IMG/VR virus record: IMGVR_UViG_3300013104_000073
Coordinates: 1 to 23,553 of that record
DNA from: a virus
Reading direction: 5' to 3' (one strand)
DNA length: 23,553 bases
Below, piece after piece: positions 21,852 through 23,553 of the stretch. Numbering within the stretch: the stretch's first letter is position 1; each line of letters begins with the position of its first letter. Both the position numbers and the translations under genes were made by a program. A model generated the notes under the pieces. The model was not told where the DNA came from and did not search any database. It saw nothing but the letters and a program-made list of their open reading frames with translations.

Positions 21852-22178
21852 ATGTCACTCGAAACAGTAAAAGCAGATTTAAACATCATTTTTGGAGCCA
21901 TTAAAGATGCAGAATCTTCATTGACCGATGGATTTCAAACAACCGATCTTATTACATTGGTTCCGGTAGCTACACAAATTCCCACGGTAATAAAATCGTG
22001 GAAGGAGGCTAAAACAGAGATTGGGCAAATAGATGCCACTCAAATTGCCGATTTGCAAGCTTTCATCGGTACAAATCTTGAATTGAAAAACTCAAAAACA
22101 AAGGAAGAAATAATGAGTGCCATCAATTTTGTTTTTGCCGGTTATACCCTTATTGAATCTTTCAAAAAAGCAGCATAA
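21852..22178 (+). CDS. Hypothetical protein of the lysis cassette, 108 aa
   Basis: The product is predicted all-helical: LETVKADLNIIFGAIKDAESSL, IPTVIKSWKEAKTEIGQI, ATQIADLQAFIGTNLEL and EEIMSAINFVFAGYTLIESFKKA. No signal peptide and no clear membrane span, although the last helix is moderately hydrophobic. Its stop shares a base with the u-spanin start (TAATG). Similar small helical proteins occur beside holins in Bacteroidota phages. No function assigned. Confidence 0.55.
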   Translation: MSLETVKADLNIIFGAIKDAESSLTDGFQTTDLITLVPVATQIPTVIKSWKEAKTEIGQIDATQIADLQAFIGTNLELKNSKTKEEIMSAINFVFAGYTLIESFKKAA

Positions 22179-22675
22179 TGCGCCTCCTGTGTTTAATCTG
22201 TGCCTTTGTTTTCCTCGGTGGCTGTAAAGCCATCGAGGAGGCGAGGGACAATGCCGCCTATAAGCGTGTAATTGGGAGTGATAAACTCAGTGAGAAGGCT
22301 TATGATCGTCTTGCCTTATCACATCCCTGCGTTACAGATACTTTTGAAAGCCCTGTTTATATAAAGGGGAAAACTGATACGATGGAGATAGATAGTGCAA
22401 TTATTTTTCCAGTTACTAATAAGGTAATTCATGATTCGATAAAGGTAATCACCATCCATACTCATGCAAACGACACCATTAAAATTCAATTGCCTCCTGA
22501 CCGGAGAGCATTTAATGATTTAAAGAGTACCTATGACATACTACAAGGATCGCAGATGGAAGTAATTAAACAGCTCGCCCTTGAAAAAAAATTATCATTA
22601 CGAAAAACATGGATAATGATTGGCGAAGGATTGTTATGCTTGTTTTTTTTAATCATTTATATAAAGAAAAAATAA
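22178..22675 (+). CDS. u-spanin-like lipoprotein
   Basis: The 165-aa product starts with a lipoprotein signal: MRLLCLICAFVFLGGC, lipobox LGGC with lipidated C16. The periplasmic part is charged and beta-stranded in the middle (YIKGKTDTMEIDSAIIFPVT, DSIKVITIHTHANDTIKIQ). It then has a helical SDILQ-type stretch and a C-terminal membrane segment (WIMIGEGLLCLFFLIIYIKKK). N-terminal outer membrane lipid plus C-terminal inner membrane anchor is the architecture of unimolecular spanins (T1 gp11 type), which fuse the two membranes in the last step of lysis. Its start region carries strong hairpin potential. Confidence 0.75.
   Translation: MRLLCLICAFVFLGGCKAIEEARDNAAYKRVIGSDKLSEKAYDRLALSHPCVTDTFESPVYIKGKTDTMEIDSAIIFPVTNKVIHDSIKVITIHTHANDTIKIQLPPDRRAFNDLKSTYDILQGSQMEVIKQLALEKKLSLRKTWIMIGEGLLCLFFLIIYIKKK
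22181..22243 (+). other. RNA hairpins over the u-spanin signal peptide codons
   Basis: CCTCGGTGGCT (22213-22223) and AGCCATCGAGG (22228-22238) form an 11-bp stem (one G-U) closed by GTAA, a GNRA tetraloop. CGCCTCCT directly after the ATG (22181-22188) is fully complementary to AGGAGGCG (22236-22243). The two pairings share 22236-22238. They could shape translation of the spanin or be an accident of codon choice. Confidence 0.45.
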
Positions 22676-22721
22676 TCATGAGGCACATCAAAATAGGTTT
22701 TCTTTTCTCATGGTTGCAAAA

Positions 22722-22751
22722 GACAGGGGATGTTTATCTCCTGTCATTTTT
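22722..22751 (+). terminator. Intrinsic terminator after the lysis cassette
   Basis: GACAGGGGAT (22722-22731) pairs with ATCTCCTGTC (22736-22745) over 10 bp (one G-U) with a GTTT loop and is followed by ATTTTT. It ends the lysis operon, 19 bp before the fibre gene start. Confidence 0.75.
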
Positions 22752-22769
22752 AAAATTTAATTCTTACTC

Positions 22770-23553
22770 ATGAAAAAGTTTATTTCAATCATCCTTTTTA
22801 TTTTTATCGCAAGCGGAGCGTTTGCGCAATTTGGAGGGTATAATTATTTGCAAGTCTATAACACTTTGCGATTTAAAAACCGTTTCATTACTTCAATAAA
22901 TAATGATACCTCTTTCGTTCAGAATGATTCTTTTTCAATTCCCACATCGTGGGCCGTTTATAAATATTTTCAAAATAAACTGGATAGCCTTGCATTATCA
23001 GGAGGGCAGGTAAATAGCGATTGGAACGCTACAAGTGGTGTGCAGCAGATATTGAATAAGCCTACGATTTATACGAAAGCGCAAGTGGATAGCATCACCA
23101 GTTCGCAAACACTTGACCAGGTTCTTGGTAGAGGTAATGCTTCAACTAATACGATTAATCTGAATGGATCAACATGGACAGATGGCTTGTGGGTGGACAG
23201 TAAAAACCTTGTGACTGTTAATGGATTTATTTCCCAAAATACTAATACCAGTATGTGGATGGACGGTATTAATTTGATGTATTTTCATCCTCAGCCATCG
23301 GGTCGTTATTATGATTGGGACACGATTAAATATATTCGACCTTATAATCTGGCAGAAGAACCATCTGCAAGTTCAACGATTTATTTTCCGTTGGGCAGCG
23401 GTACGCTTGTGACGAAGGTAAATGGCGTGCCTGCGGATAGTACGGGGAATGTGCCTTTGCCATTTAGCAATACTCTCGATCAAGTTTTAATAAATGGAAA
23501 TTCTACTAATCATAATATTGTTCAAACAAATGGTGCATATATAAGTCAATCTG
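22770..23553 (+). CDS. Tail fibre protein with Sec-type leader (partial)
   Basis: The frame from ATG 22770 stays open to the right edge (261 codons). It starts MKKFISIILFIFIASGAFAQ, a Sec signal with likely cleavage after AFAQ and close to that of the candidate decoration protein. Then comes an attachment-like region (QVYNTLRFKNRFITSI, PTSWAVYKYFQNKL). Typical fibre modules follow: VNSDWNATSGVQQILNKPTI (residues about 80-99), two LDQVL-x-x-GN-x-ST repeats at about 23112 and 23474, and VNGVPADSTGNVPLP, all widely seen in phage fibres. It is separated from the lysis genes by a terminator. The C-terminal receptor-binding part lies beyond the window. Confidence 0.75.
   Translation, partial: MKKFISIILFIFIASGAFAQFGGYNYLQVYNTLRFKNRFITSINNDTSFVQNDSFSIPTSWAVYKYFQNKLDSLALSGGQVNSDWNATSGVQQILNKPTIYTKAQVDSITSSQTLDQVLGRGNASTNTINLNGSTWTDGLWVDSKNLVTVNGFISQNTNTSMWMDGINLMYFHPQPSGRYYDWDTIKYIRPYNLAEEPSASSTIYFPLGSGTLVTKVNGVPADSTGNVPLPFSNTLDQVLINGNSTNHNIVQTNGAYISQS

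Noticed and set aside
22678-22773. A 31-codon frame from ATG 22678 overlapping the fibre start by ATGA
   Set aside because: Most of it lies in the terminator hairpin, the peptide has no recognisable features, and the hairpin plus T-tract explains the sequence better.
1-23553. CRISPR arrays, insertion sequences, integrase or transposase, att sites
   Set aside because: No regularly spaced repeats, transposase-like proteins or phage-end direct repeats were seen; the phage ends must lie outside the window.

Overview
The window holds most of the late (virion and lysis) half of a tailed, contractile-tail prophage or phage in an AT-rich host of the Bacteroidota. The host call rests on Bacteroidota-type phage families, starts without Shine-Dalgarno sequences, a perfect TAnnTTTG -7 element, and LysM, DUF6046-like and tail-collar proteins typical of such phages. 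The packaging and portal genes are Mu-like: gp28-type terminase, DUF935 portal, MuF, gpG-type morphogenesis protein and DUF1320 gp36. A GemA-like gene at the left supports a Mu-like, possibly transposable, lineage, but no transposase lies in the window.

Layout. Positions 1-1830 (+) carry the tail of a replication-type protein, a GemA/DUF1018-like protein, two small unknowns and a putative HTH regulator. Positions 1838-8325 (-) carry the packaging/head module, in transcription order: small terminase, large terminase, a 57-aa protein, gp36-like connector, portal, MuF with a C-terminal BECR-type nuclease-like domain, gpG-like protein and a tail-terminator-like protein. A divergent control region (8326-8475) separates this from the rightward module: protease-scaffold fusion, major capsid protein, a candidate decoration protein with a Sec leader, lysozyme, a degenerate tRNA-Met-like element and a strong terminator. 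Then follow tail sheath, tube, a G/GT-type frameshifted chaperone, tape measure, baseplate genes, tail collar/fibre proteins, a lysis cassette (TM/coiled-coil protein, holin-like protein, unknown, u-spanin), a terminator, and the start of a secreted-looking tail fibre that runs off the right edge.

Most notable is the portal/MuF junction. MuF has no ATG, GTG or TTG for its first 66 codons. Its frame is reached by a -1 slip on a canonical T TTT TTC heptamer four codons before the portal stop. A GC-only hairpin sits 6 nt downstream with the portal stop codon in its loop. This looks like a programmed frameshift making a portal-MuF-nuclease fusion of 878 residues. Other points of interest are a candidate small RNA (promoter, nested hairpin, terminator) between MuF and gpG, a tRNA-like element whose T arm can compete with the terminator in front of the sheath gene, Sec-type leaders on several predicted virion proteins, and a GNRA-capped hairpin in the u-spanin signal region. 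All family calls come from reading the protein sequences; no database search was run.
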